In this document: positions 7,964 to 15,791 of the stretch, in pieces
Layout: each line of letters starts with the position of its first letter
Numbering within the stretch: the first letter of the stretch is position 1
Assembly: GCA_902761275.1 (NCBI GenBank)
Contig: CACWJS010000019.1
Location: 1-39,999, forward strand
Direction: 5' to 3'
Source of the DNA: an uncultured bacterium
Lineage (GTDB): Bacteria > Verrucomicrobiota > Kiritimatiellia > RFP12 > UBA1067
Length of the DNA: 39,999 nt
Program-made: the position numbers and the translations under genes
Notes under the pieces: generated by a model
What the model was told of the DNA's origin: nothing
The model's database searches: none
What the model saw: the letters and a program-made list of their open reading frames with translations, nothing else

Positions 7964-8364
7964 TTCCCCCCGAGACGATAGAGCGCATCAAGGCGCTGAT
8001 GGAGGAGGCCTCGGTATTCGAGGAAGATCTCGACGAAAGCTTTATCCTTGGCGGCGGGCCGGGCGGCCAGAAGACAAACAAGACATCGAACGTGGTGCGG
8101 CTCTCACATGAGCCGAGCGGCCTCATGGTGCGCTGCGGCGAGACGAGGAGCCGCGAGACGAACCGCTGGCTCGCGCGGCGAATGCTCGCGGAGCTCATAC
8201 TCGAGCGCGAGAAGGGCCGCAAGTCGGCCGCGCGGCAGGCCGCCGAGAAGATTCGCCGCCAGAAACGCCGCCGCAGCCGCCGCCAGAAGCAGAAGATGCT
8301 CGACGACAAGCACGCCCATTCGGAAGTGAAGCGTCTTCGCAGAACAATTCCGTCCGACGATTGA
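7960..8364 (+). CDS. ArfB/ICT1-like peptidyl-tRNA hydrolase (RF-1 domain, GGQ)
   Basis: 134 residues from the GTG at 7960, which overlaps the preceding stop as GTGA. The class I release-factor catalytic motif GGQ lies at residues 35-37 within LGGGPGGQKTNKTSN. There is no codon-recognition domain. The C-terminal tail is Lys/Arg-rich (RRQKRRRSRRQKQK), as in ArfB (YaeJ), where the tail reaches into the mRNA channel of stalled ribosomes. Expected role: hydrolysis of peptidyl-tRNA on ribosomes stalled without a stop codon. A related 'peptide chain release factor-like' assignment is equally possible; ribosome rescue is inferred from architecture. Confidence 0.85.
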   Translation: MIPPETIERIKALMEEASVFEEDLDESFILGGGPGGQKTNKTSNVVRLSHEPSGLMVRCGETRSRETNRWLARRMLAELILEREKGRKSAARQAAEKIRRQKRRRSRRQKQKMLDDKHAHSEVKRLRRTIPSDD

Positions 8365-8372
8365 AATTATGG

Positions 8373-8378
8373 TATAAT
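8373..8378 (+). promoter_or_regulatory. Extended -10 promoter of serS
   Basis: ATGGTATAAT with TATAAT at 8373-8378. The first downstream ATG is at 8386, 7 nt away; the serS ATG is at 8421. Confidence 0.75.
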
Positions 8379-8385
8379 TCACGGC

Positions 8386-8448
8386 CATGGCGGCGACATG
8401 CCGCTGGAGGAACGAAAAAAATGATCGACATCAAGAAGCTGAGGGATG
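8386..8448 (+). CDS. Possible leaderless 20-codon upstream ORF overlapping serS
   Basis: ATG at 8386 lies 7 nt after the -10 box, the same distance as the starts of the cyclophilin and (within one base) argJ, ugd and glycosyltransferase genes. The frame runs 20 codons and stops with TGA at 8446-8448, overlapping the first nine codons of serS in another frame. It contains no Ser codon, so classical attenuation by serine is not suggested. It may be a regulatory or coupling peptide, or chance. Confidence 0.3.
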
Positions 8449-9722
8449 AATTCGACGCGACTGCGGCCGAGCTTGGCCGCCGCGGAGTCGAGATCGAGAA
8501 ACTGCAAAAGGCGAAGGACCTCGACGCGAAGCGCCGCGCACTTATCGCCGAGACCGAGACGCTGAAGGCGAAGCGCAACGCCGCCTCGAAGGAAATCGGC
8601 AAGATCGCGAAGGAGGGCGGCGACATCGCCGCGGCGAAGGACGAGATGCGCAAGGTCGGCGACCGCATCGCCGAGATCGACCGCGAGCTCGCGCAAGTCG
8701 ACGTCGATCTCCGCGAGACGCTTCTGATGATCCCGAACATCCCCGCGGCCGAGATTCCGACCGGCCCCGACAGCTCGACGAACAAGGTCGTCAGGATGGT
8801 CGGCGAGTGGAAGGATCCCGACTTCAAGATCCCGACGCACATCGAGATCGGCGAAAAGCTCGGCATCTTCGATTTCCCGCGCGGCGTCAAGCTCACGGGC
8901 ACGGGCTTCCCCGTGATCCTCGGACAGGGCGCTAAGCTTCAGCGTGCGCTCATTCAGTACATGCTCGACCTCCACTGCCAGAAGCAGGGATACACCGAGA
9001 TGCTGCCGCCTTTTGTCGTGAACAGCGATTCGATGACCGGCACTGGCCAGCTCCCGAAGTTTGCCGAAGACCTCTACCACTGCCAGATCGACGACTTCTG
9101 GCTCATCCCTACGGCTGAGGTGCCTGTCACCAACTACTACCGTGATGACATCTTCGACGGCGTGAACCTCCCGAAGATCACGCCTGAGACGCCGGTCAAG
9201 CTCACGGCCTATACGCCGTGCTTCCGCCGCGAGGCGGGATCTGCCGGCAAGATGACGCGCGGCATGCTGCGCGTCCACCAGTTTGACAAGGTCGAGATGG
9301 TCAACTTCGTCCATCCGTCCGTCTCTTTCCAGCAGCTCGAGACGCTTGTGAAGGAAGCTGAGGAAGTTCTTACGGGGCTCGGCCTCGCGTTCCGCGTGAT
9401 CATGCTCTCCTCGGGCGACATGGGCTTCTCCGCCGCGAAGTGCTACGACCTCGAGCTTTGGGCTCCAGGCGAACAGCAGTGGCTTGAAGTCAGCTCGTGC
9501 TCGTGCTTCACCGATTACCAGGCGCGTCGCCTCAACTGCCGCTTCAAGGATTCCGACGGCAAGACAAAGCTTGTCCACACGCTGAACGGCTCTGGCGTCG
9601 CCTTGCCGCGCCTTGTCGTCGCGCTCCTTGAGCAACACCTCAACGCCGACGGCTCGGTGACGATTCCCGAGGTGCTTCGCCCCTACATGGGCGGCAAAGA
9701 GCGCCTCGAGCCAGTCAAGTAA
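8421..9722 (+). CDS. serS: Seryl-tRNA synthetase
   Basis: 433 residues. The ATG at 8421 is chosen because it is preceded by GGAGGAA and gives the standard N-terminus MIDIKKLRDEFD. SerS charges tRNA(Ser) (and tRNA(Sec)) with serine. The N-terminal long coiled-coil arm (about residues 27-100, rich in Lys/Glu/Ala) is present. Class II motifs are visible: motif 2 as FRREAGSAGKMTRGMLRVHQ and motif 3 as NGSGVALPRLVVALLEQ, with TAEVPVTN for serine binding. All the expected regions are complete. The leader may carry a short leaderless ORF. Confidence 0.96.
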   Translation: MIDIKKLRDEFDATAAELGRRGVEIEKLQKAKDLDAKRRALIAETETLKAKRNAASKEIGKIAKEGGDIAAAKDEMRKVGDRIAEIDRELAQVDVDLRETLLMIPNIPAAEIPTGPDSSTNKVVRMVGEWKDPDFKIPTHIEIGEKLGIFDFPRGVKLTGTGFPVILGQGAKLQRALIQYMLDLHCQKQGYTEMLPPFVVNSDSMTGTGQLPKFAEDLYHCQIDDFWLIPTAEVPVTNYYRDDIFDGVNLPKITPETPVKLTAYTPCFRREAGSAGKMTRGMLRVHQFDKVEMVNFVHPSVSFQQLETLVKEAEEVLTGLGLAFRVIMLSSGDMGFSAAKCYDLELWAPGEQQWLEVSSCSCFTDYQARRLNCRFKDSDGKTKLVHTLNGSGVALPRLVVALLEQHLNADGSVTIPEVLRPYMGGKERLEPVK

Positions 9723-9738
9723 GAAAGGAACACCCCGC

Positions 9739-11154
9739 ATGACCATTCCCTTCCGCGGCATTTGCGTTGCGAGCGCCGCGCTCGCGTTTTTCTCACATTG
9801 CGCGGCGGCCGATCAGGAGTCCGCAGCCCCGAAAGCCGCTGCTCCAGAAACTGCCGTTCCTGAAGCGACCGCTACTGAAGCCGTTGTTCGGGAATCCGAC
9901 GACTCAGGGCTCAGCTTCAACGCTGGCGCAGACCTGCGCATTCGCCAGGAGATAATGGACCATGTTCCGGGGAATCCATATGGCGGCTTCCGCGCGTTCC
10001 GCTTCCGCGAGTCGGGCTATCGCAATCATATCCGCTTCCGCCCGCGTGTCTGGGCAGAGCTGAAGGGCGATGCTGGCTCGGCTGGTCTCTGGACGCTCTA
10101 CGGCCGTCTTGCAGACGAGTTTCGCTGGAACAGCCGCCCTGCGAACCGCACGACCGCGTGGCCGGGCGAAATCGTTCTCGACAATCTCTATGTCGAGGGA
10201 AAGGGCGTGTTTGACGGCTTTCTCGACTTGAAGGTCGGCCGACAGGATCTGTTCGGGCTCTGCGGGCTTAACCGCATTTTTGTCGACGGTACGCCGGGCG
10301 ATGGATCGCGCACGCTCTACACTGATATGGCGTCTGTCCGTTTTCACGTGAACGAGACCTCGACGCTCGACGTCTTCGGGCTTTACAACTTCGACTCGGC
10401 GAGCGACTTCAGGATTGGCGACGACCGCCATCGCCTTTCGTCGCTCTCTTCGCGCTTCCCCGACGGCTCCGGCAACCAGGACGACTGGGGCGCGGGCGTT
10501 GTGTGGGGACAGACCCCGACGGAATGGCTGGAATACCAGGTTTTCGCCATCACCAAGCGCCTACGTGAGTCGCAGCCGCCCCAGACAAGCCGTCGCACCG
10601 ACCTATTCGGCGTGCGCGTCCAGCCGCGTCTTTCCGAGACGGTCAAAGCTGACTTCGACTTTATGTACCAGAGGTGTGGCGAGTGGAGCGGTTTCGCCGG
10701 GATCAACTGGAAGAGCTCGCGCGAGGGCTGGAAGCCCACTTGCGGCGCCGACTACCGCTACATGAGCGGCAAGTGGGATCCGATGTGGGGTCGTGACGCG
10801 CGCGAGTCGGAGATGTACCTCTACGGCACGCACGACGGCGTCGGTTGGTGGTCGAACCAGCACTACCTCAAGCTTTGGGGCGGTGTTGAGATTGCGCCGC
10901 GTCACAAGTTCATAGTGTCCACCGGACCGGTGTTTGCGGCAGATCGCGATGGAATTGGCGGCGGCAACGGGCGTTTCAAGGGTCTTTTCTCGCGCGCCCA
11001 CTATGCATTCCCTCTCTGGACGCCCGCCAGGGACAAGGGCGAGCGCTTCGAAGTCTTCGGGCATGTCATAGCCGAGCTGTTCAACCCCGGCGACTACTAC
11101 GACACCGACAAGCCCGGCTACTTCATCCGCTGGCAGATCGACTTCGCGTTTTGA
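9739..11154 (+). CDS. Outer-membrane beta-barrel, alginate-export/porin-like
   Basis: 471 residues with a signal peptide, then an Ala/Pro/Glu-rich stretch (about residues 27-55, repeats like APETAVPEATATEAV) that may be a periplasmic linker. The rest alternates polar and aromatic residues in the manner of beta-strands and includes LYVEGKGVFDGFLDLKVGRQ and TLYTDMASVRF, as in alginate-export-type barrels. It ends in an aromatic residue (IDFAF), the usual outer-membrane insertion signal. Substrate unknown; the alginate-export name reflects fold similarity, not evidence for alginate. AAGAAAGGAAC precedes the start, 16 nt after serS. Confidence 0.7.
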   Translation: MTIPFRGICVASAALAFFSHCAAADQESAAPKAAAPETAVPEATATEAVVRESDDSGLSFNAGADLRIRQEIMDHVPGNPYGGFRAFRFRESGYRNHIRFRPRVWAELKGDAGSAGLWTLYGRLADEFRWNSRPANRTTAWPGEIVLDNLYVEGKGVFDGFLDLKVGRQDLFGLCGLNRIFVDGTPGDGSRTLYTDMASVRFHVNETSTLDVFGLYNFDSASDFRIGDDRHRLSSLSSRFPDGSGNQDDWGAGVVWGQTPTEWLEYQVFAITKRLRESQPPQTSRRTDLFGVRVQPRLSETVKADFDFMYQRCGEWSGFAGINWKSSREGWKPTCGADYRYMSGKWDPMWGRDARESEMYLYGTHDGVGWWSNQHYLKLWGGVEIAPRHKFIVSTGPVFAADRDGIGGGNGRFKGLFSRAHYAFPLWTPARDKGERFEVFGHVIAELFNPGDYYDTDKPGYFIRWQIDFAF

Positions 11155-11175
11155 CGGGTCGGGGCCGAGCGAGCG

Positions 11176-11781
11176 GTGAAGAAGATACTCTACCTTCATG
11201 GCTTCGCGTCGTCAGGCGCGAGCGGAACTGTAGAACTGCTGCGGAAGTGGTTCTGGGAGCGGGCAGAGCCGTTGCATCGCGCAGTCGTTGTCGCGCCGGA
11301 CATTCCGCTCGATCCGCTCGTCGCCGAGAAGACGCTTGAGGAGATTGCCTACAACGAGATGCCAGACCTCGTCATCGGCACCTCGATGGGCGGGATGTAC
11401 GCCCAGCTGCTCCATGGCTTTACGCGAATCTGCGTGAATCCGTCGTTCTGGATATCAAAGAAGTACGACATCCTCTATGTCGGCAAGCACAAGTGGCTAA
11501 ACCGGCGCAAGGACGGCGAGACAGAGTTCCACGTCACGAAGGAGACGATTGCCCACTTCCAGGAGCTTGAATCACGCCAGTTCGACGGCATCGACGACGA
11601 CGACCGCATGCTCTGTCACGGGCTCTTCGGCGACTCCGACACTCTCGTCGGCCCTGAGTCGAGGGAGGCCTTTGAGCGGCACTATCCTGGCATGGCACAG
11701 TCCTTCCCTGGCGGGCATCAGCTAAACTCGGAAGTCCTTGCAAACACGCTCGTGCCCTACATTCGCTCGCTTAATGTGTAA
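11176..11781 (+). CDS. YqiA-like (UPF0227) alpha/beta-hydrolase esterase
   Basis: 201 residues from a GTG start. YLHGF near the N-terminus forms the oxyanion region, and the nucleophile elbow is GTSMGG with Ser70. GDSDTLV gives the likely acid residue and PGGHQLN the catalytic His. This order and length match YqiA/YcfP-type esterases acting on short acyl esters in the cytoplasm; the natural substrate is not known. The gene lies 21 nt downstream of the barrel protein and is followed by its own downstream promoter region. Confidence 0.8.
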   Translation: MKKILYLHGFASSGASGTVELLRKWFWERAEPLHRAVVVAPDIPLDPLVAEKTLEEIAYNEMPDLVIGTSMGGMYAQLLHGFTRICVNPSFWISKKYDILYVGKHKWLNRRKDGETEFHVTKETIAHFQELESRQFDGIDDDDRMLCHGLFGDSDTLVGPESREAFERHYPGMAQSFPGGHQLNSEVLANTLVPYIRSLNV

Positions 11782-11814
11782 ACGTTTCCCCTCGCGTTTT
11801 GGGGGCTAATTTGC

Positions 11815-11820
11815 TATAAT
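11815..11820 (+). promoter_or_regulatory. Extended -10 promoter of the glycosyltransferase-dxs operon
   Basis: TTGCTATAAT contains TG-C-TATAAT, with TATAAT at 11815-11820. The next ATG is 8 nt downstream and lacks a Shine-Dalgarno, predicting a leaderless mRNA. Confidence 0.75.
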
Positions 11821-11828
11821 GTCGCCCA

Positions 11829-13322
11829 ATGAAGCGATATTGGTTTTTGGCGGCCTTCGGGTTCGTCGTGCTTGCTTTTGCGGCCGTGTGGCTCGGGGCC
11901 CTCAATCAAGATGAGGGATGGTATCTTTATGCCGCGCGGCTCGTGTCGGAGGGCAAGACGCCGTACCGCGACTTCTTCTACACCCAAGCACCAGTCATGC
12001 CCGTCGTCTATGCGGCGTTCACGTCTGTATGGAATTCGTTTGGGCTCCTTGGTGCAAGAATCCTTACCATCGTCCTTGGTGCGCTTGGGCTTGCGTTCTT
12101 CTGTGCCCTCGCTGCCCGCCTCGTCGCGCCTGGCCGCCGTGCGCTTGCCGCGCTCGCTGTTTTCCTGCTGCTCGGCTCTAACCTCTACCACCTTTACTAC
12201 ATTGCGATCCCGAAGACCTACGCGCTTGCGTCGCTTTTCGTGGCGATCGGCTTCTTCCTCCTGACCTTCGCCCGCCAGCAGACCCTTCGCGGGGGCGTCT
12301 TCGCGTTCGCGTCTGGGCTTTCGCTTGCGTTTGCGTGCGGCACGCGCATCAGTCTCGGCGTGATTCTTGCGGTTGTCGGCTTTGGGCTGCTTCTTTCTGT
12401 CCGCACCTGGTCCAAGACCTTCCTTTGGTTCGGGTTCGGCGGCGCGTTTGGTCTCGCGGTCGTCTACGGTTTTTTCCTCTGCGACCCCACGGCACGCGCA
12501 GGTCTCTTTGCGGCGCAGGCCTACCACGCCGCACGCGGCGGTTTCGATCCTGTCTTCACGATCGGATCCGTGTCGCGGCTCGTAAGGTGGTATCTGCCGG
12601 TCTTCATCCTGCTTGGGCTTGGTTTCGCGCGCCGTCGCGAAGCTTGCGGCGAGCCCAATGTCTTCCTCGTCGTGCGTCTTGCGTTTGCGAGTTTCGTCGC
12701 CGTCTTTCTCGTCCAGATGCTCGCACCGTTCCCCTACGAGGACTATCAGGTTCCCGTAATGGGGCTCCTTGCCGTCTTCGCCGTCGTGCTCTTCTTTGGC
12801 CGCCCGGCGTCTATGCCTTCGCGCGGGCTTCTGCTGACGCTCGGCCTTGCATGGGCAGTGTCGTTTGGCTCGCCGCTTCTCGAGAAGTGGACGACGAACG
12901 GTCAGGACAGGTTCTGGACCCTCAAGAAGGAGCGTTGCGAGCTCGCCCAGCTGCGAGACGTTGCGCGCACCATCGAGGAGGAGGATCCAAACGGCGACAT
13001 GCTGCTGACCCAGGACCTTTATCTCGCAATCGAAACCGGGCGCAAGGTTCCCGCCGGGCTCGAGATGGGACCGTTCAGTATGCTGTCAGACGAGGAATGG
13101 CGCAAGCTCCTCTCGTCGGCGCCGTGCAAGATGGCTGCGCTTTCGGGCTATTCGTTTGCGATAGACCCGCCGCGGTGCGACGAGGTGCCTGTCGAGAGGC
13201 AGATCGAGTACTGGAGTCTCCTGAAGAAGGACTACGACCTCGTCATGAAGGAAGATGCGTTCGGCCAGAACGCGACCTCGCTTCTCATTCTCAAGCGCAA
13301 GGCGGACAGGACTGACAGGTGA
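11829..13322 (+). CDS. GT-C membrane glycosyltransferase (GT39/ArnT-like)
   Basis: 497 residues with about ten hydrophobic helices between residues 5 and 345 and a soluble C-terminal part of about 140 residues. The loop after the first helix contains the catalytic acidic pair in LNQDEGWYLYAARL, and the next loop has TPYRDFFYTQAP; both are features of polyprenyl-phosphate-sugar-dependent GT-C enzymes (PMT/ArnT type). It would transfer a sugar from a lipid-linked donor on the periplasmic side. Acceptor unknown. The start is 8 nt after a -10 box. The downstream dxs start overlaps its stop as GTGA, which couples a lipid-carrier-using enzyme to isoprenoid synthesis. Confidence 0.75.
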   Translation: MKRYWFLAAFGFVVLAFAAVWLGALNQDEGWYLYAARLVSEGKTPYRDFFYTQAPVMPVVYAAFTSVWNSFGLLGARILTIVLGALGLAFFCALAARLVAPGRRALAALAVFLLLGSNLYHLYYIAIPKTYALASLFVAIGFFLLTFARQQTLRGGVFAFASGLSLAFACGTRISLGVILAVVGFGLLLSVRTWSKTFLWFGFGGAFGLAVVYGFFLCDPTARAGLFAAQAYHAARGGFDPVFTIGSVSRLVRWYLPVFILLGLGFARRREACGEPNVFLVVRLAFASFVAVFLVQMLAPFPYEDYQVPVMGLLAVFAVVLFFGRPASMPSRGLLLTLGLAWAVSFGSPLLEKWTTNGQDRFWTLKKERCELAQLRDVARTIEEEDPNGDMLLTQDLYLAIETGRKVPAGLEMGPFSMLSDEEWRKLLSSAPCKMAALSGYSFAIDPPRCDEVPVERQIEYWSLLKKDYDLVMKEDAFGQNATSLLILKRKADRTDR

Positions 13323-15082
13323 AGCCGATAGAGCTTAGGCACAGGATCCTCGAGACCGTTTCGAAGAACGGCGGCCACCTTGCGTCGTCGCTCGGCGCAG
13401 TCGAGATTGCGATGGCTCTTGCCGACGTCTTCAACCCCGAGACCGACCGCGTCGTTTGGGACGTCGGCCACCAGGCATACGCGTGGAAGATCCTCACCGG
13501 CCGAGACGCCGCTTTCCCAACTCTTCGCAAGATGGGCGGGATCTCCGGCTTCCCCAACCCCGCCGAGTCCAAGGCCGATGCCGCAATTGCAGGACATGCG
13601 GGCGTTGCGCTTTCTGTCGCCGAGGGTCTTGCCGCCGCGCGCGACAGGCGTGGCGGCAAGGAGCACGTCGTCGCCGTCATAGGCGACGCGTCGTTCGCGA
13701 ACGGCACGAGCTTCGAGGCGCTCAACAACTGTGCGGCGGCTACGAAGCGGCTTATCGTCGTCCTGAACGACAACGACATGTCGATAGCGAAGCCGGCGGG
13801 GAGCATCGCGAAGGGGCTCGGCCGCCTCACGTCGGGCATCCGATACAACCGCGCGAAGAACGTTGCCAAGAAGATCGGCCGCGCGCTTCGGCTGTCGTTC
13901 CTCTACGGGCTCGTCCACTGGATGAAGAACCGCCTCAAGACGATGATGCTCCGCAACGTCTGGTTCGAGGAGTTCGGCTTCCACTACCTCGGCCCGATCG
14001 ACGGCCACGATCTTGCCGCGCTCGTATCGGCGCTCACGGCCGCCAAGGAAGAGGATCGTCCTGTCCTTCTCCATGTCGTTACGAAGAAGGGCCACGGCTA
14101 TGGTCCCGCCGAGAAGAACCCGACTGCATGGCACGGCGTAGGTCCGTTCCAATGGCCTGCGACTCCCAATGCCGTCGATCTCGCGCTTCCGGCGGACGGG
14201 CAGAAGTTGCCGCCTGCGCCTGGCTGGAGCGAGGCCTTTGGCGATGCTCTGTGCGAGCTTGCGAAAGACGACGACCGCATCGTAGCGCTGACGGCGGCAA
14301 TGTCCGACGGAACGGGGCTCGCCGGCTTTGCCTCGCGCTATCCAAATCGCTTCTTTGACGTAGGCATAGCCGAAGGACACATGGTCGCGTTCGCAGGCGG
14401 TCTTGCCGCAGGCGGAATGCGGCCTGTTGTCGCCGTCTACTCGACGTTCCTGCAGAGAGCTGTAGATCAGGTGATGCACGATGTGGCGATATCCAACCTG
14501 CCCGTAGTCTTCTGCGTAGACCGTGCCGGTGTCGTTGGCGCGGACGGCGTTACGCATCAGGGGCTATACGACATCGCGATGCTGCGGTGTCTCCCCAATG
14601 TGACGATATGCCAGCCGAAGGACGCGGATGACTTGAAGGCGCTGCTTAAGGAAGCTTTTGGTCGCAACGGCCCGACCGTGATCCGCTATCCACGCGGCAA
14701 AGTGCCGACTCCCCCACTCCCTAACTCCCCCACTCCCCCACTCATCGACTCGGCCGCCCGCATCGCCATCTGGGCGACAGGCGACTGGTACGGCAAGGCG
14801 AGCGAGATCGCGTCTCGCGTCGGCGGGATCGCGGTGCATGCCCGCTATCTGAAGCCGTTCGATAGCGAGCTACTTGCCAAGCAGCGCGCTGCGGGGATGA
14901 AGATCGTGAGTCTCGAGAACGGGGCGGTCGCCGGTGGGTTCGGAGAGGCGATTGGAGCAGACGTAAAGTTCGGGTGGCCCGATGCGTTCATACCGCACGG
15001 GACGCAGTCCGAGCTCGAGAAGAAGTACGGTCTTGACGCAGATTCAATAGTCGCGTCTTTAACATCAAACTTCAAACTTTAA
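13319..15082 (+). CDS. dxs: 1-deoxy-D-xylulose-5-phosphate synthase
   Basis: 587 residues, somewhat shorter than common DXS because the N-terminus begins directly at IELRHRILETVSKNGGHLASSLG. DXS condenses pyruvate and glyceraldehyde-3-phosphate with thiamine diphosphate, the first step of the MEP isoprenoid pathway. Seen: DVGHQAYAWKILTGR (residues 48-62), the TPP motif GDAS...LNDNDMSI (about 122-155), and the C-terminal transketolase domain. GTG start overlapping the previous stop. Odd: a CTCCCCCA repeat tract encodes a Pro-rich linker (about residues 463-476) between the Pyr and C-terminal domains. The last codons and the TAA stop lie within another repeat tract, giving the tail SNFKL. Confidence 0.93.
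   Translation: MKPIELRHRILETVSKNGGHLASSLGAVEIAMALADVFNPETDRVVWDVGHQAYAWKILTGRDAAFPTLRKMGGISGFPNPAESKADAAIAGHAGVALSVAEGLAAARDRRGGKEHVVAVIGDASFANGTSFEALNNCAAATKRLIVVLNDNDMSIAKPAGSIAKGLGRLTSGIRYNRAKNVAKKIGRALRLSFLYGLVHWMKNRLKTMMLRNVWFEEFGFHYLGPIDGHDLAALVSALTAAKEEDRPVLLHVVTKKGHGYGPAEKNPTAWHGVGPFQWPATPNAVDLALPADGQKLPPAPGWSEAFGDALCELAKDDDRIVALTAAMSDGTGLAGFASRYPNRFFDVGIAEGHMVAFAGGLAAGGMRPVVAVYSTFLQRAVDQVMHDVAISNLPVVFCVDRAGVVGADGVTHQGLYDIAMLRCLPNVTICQPKDADDLKALLKEAFGRNGPTVIRYPRGKVPTPPLPNSPTPPLIDSAARIAIWATGDWYGKASEIASRVGGIAVHARYLKPFDSELLAKQRAAGMKIVSLENGAVAGGFGEAIGADVKFGWPDAFIPHGTQSELEKKYGLDADSIVASLTSNFKL
14706..14746. repeat. CTCCCCCA microrepeat inside dxs
   Basis: ACTCCCCCACTCCCTAACTC followed by CCCCACTCCCCCACTC, in frame, encoding PTPPLPNSPTPPL. 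The same words form the larger tract at 24300-24448. It lies at a domain boundary of DXS, where an insertion can be tolerated. Confidence 0.85.
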
Positions 15083-15112
15083 ACTTTAAACATCAAACAT
15101 CAAACTTCAAAC
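15060..15112. repeat. CAAACTTCAAACTTTAAA-type microrepeat at the dxs end
   Basis: Degenerate 7-mers CATCAAA / CTTCAAA / CTTTAAA begin before the dxs stop, supply the stop codon (15080-15082), and run up to the ATG of the next gene (15114). It is the reverse-complement orientation of the GTTGAAA-type tracts. Confidence 0.88.
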
Positions 15113-15113
15113 A

Positions 15114-15791
15114 ATGGCCAAGGTACACGGAGTTGCGGGCGAATGGGCCCGGGTAAAGGGCATGGTGACGGGGCTCTGGCCCCTGTTCCTCGGCGTATTC
15201 GTCGCCGGGTTCGCCGTCGCCGCCACTGCGTTTGCAGACGTTGTGTGGGGGCTTTCGATTCTTGCGGTGTCGATCGTCTATTCCGCCTGGAGTCTTTCGA
15301 AGGGGCTTCGCCACGCCGAACGCTTTTTCAAGGGTGCGCGTGGCGAGGAACGCGTCTCCGGCATTCTCACGCATCTGCCCGAGTCCTACCATGTGTTCAA
15401 CGACTTCGTCGCAGGCGGGAAGCACGTCGACCATGTCGTCGCAGGTCCCGCGGGCGTGTTCGCGGTTGAGACGAAATACTGGCGCGGCAATGTGACGGTC
15501 GAGGATGGCCACATACTCCTTGACGGACAGCTTCCCGACCGTGACCCTCTCGCCCAGGCGAGGAAGGAGGCACAGCTCGTGAAGTCTGCGCTTGCGGCTG
15601 CCGGCTGGAACGGCGCGGTGACGCCCGTCCTCGCGTTTGCGTCCGACACGTTCAGGCAGCATATTGCCGAGGTGCAGGGCGCTGTGGTGATGAATTCGTG
15701 CGAACTTTCTAAGGGCTTCGCGACGGAGCGTGTCGTGATTCCGCCTGCGGAGCTGGAACGCCTCATAGGACTCATGGAGAGCAATTCATGA
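15114..15791 (+). CDS. NERD-domain (nuclease-related) membrane protein
   Basis: 225 residues. Two hydrophobic helices (about residues 20-60) are followed by a NERD domain starting at GARGEERVSGILTHLP. Typical elements are NDFVAGGKHVDHVV (acidic Asp before the core) and AGVFAVETKYWRG, which contains the E-x-K of the restriction-endonuclease-like fold. NERD proteins are proposed nucleases or DNA-processing factors, mostly of unknown function. It overlaps the following protease gene as ATGA, so the two are co-translated; a functional link to that protease is possible but not known. Confidence 0.85.
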   Translation: MAKVHGVAGEWARVKGMVTGLWPLFLGVFVAGFAVAATAFADVVWGLSILAVSIVYSAWSLSKGLRHAERFFKGARGEERVSGILTHLPESYHVFNDFVAGGKHVDHVVAGPAGVFAVETKYWRGNVTVEDGHILLDGQLPDRDPLAQARKEAQLVKSALAAAGWNGAVTPVLAFASDTFRQHIAEVQGAVVMNSCELSKGFATERVVIPPAELERLIGLMESNS

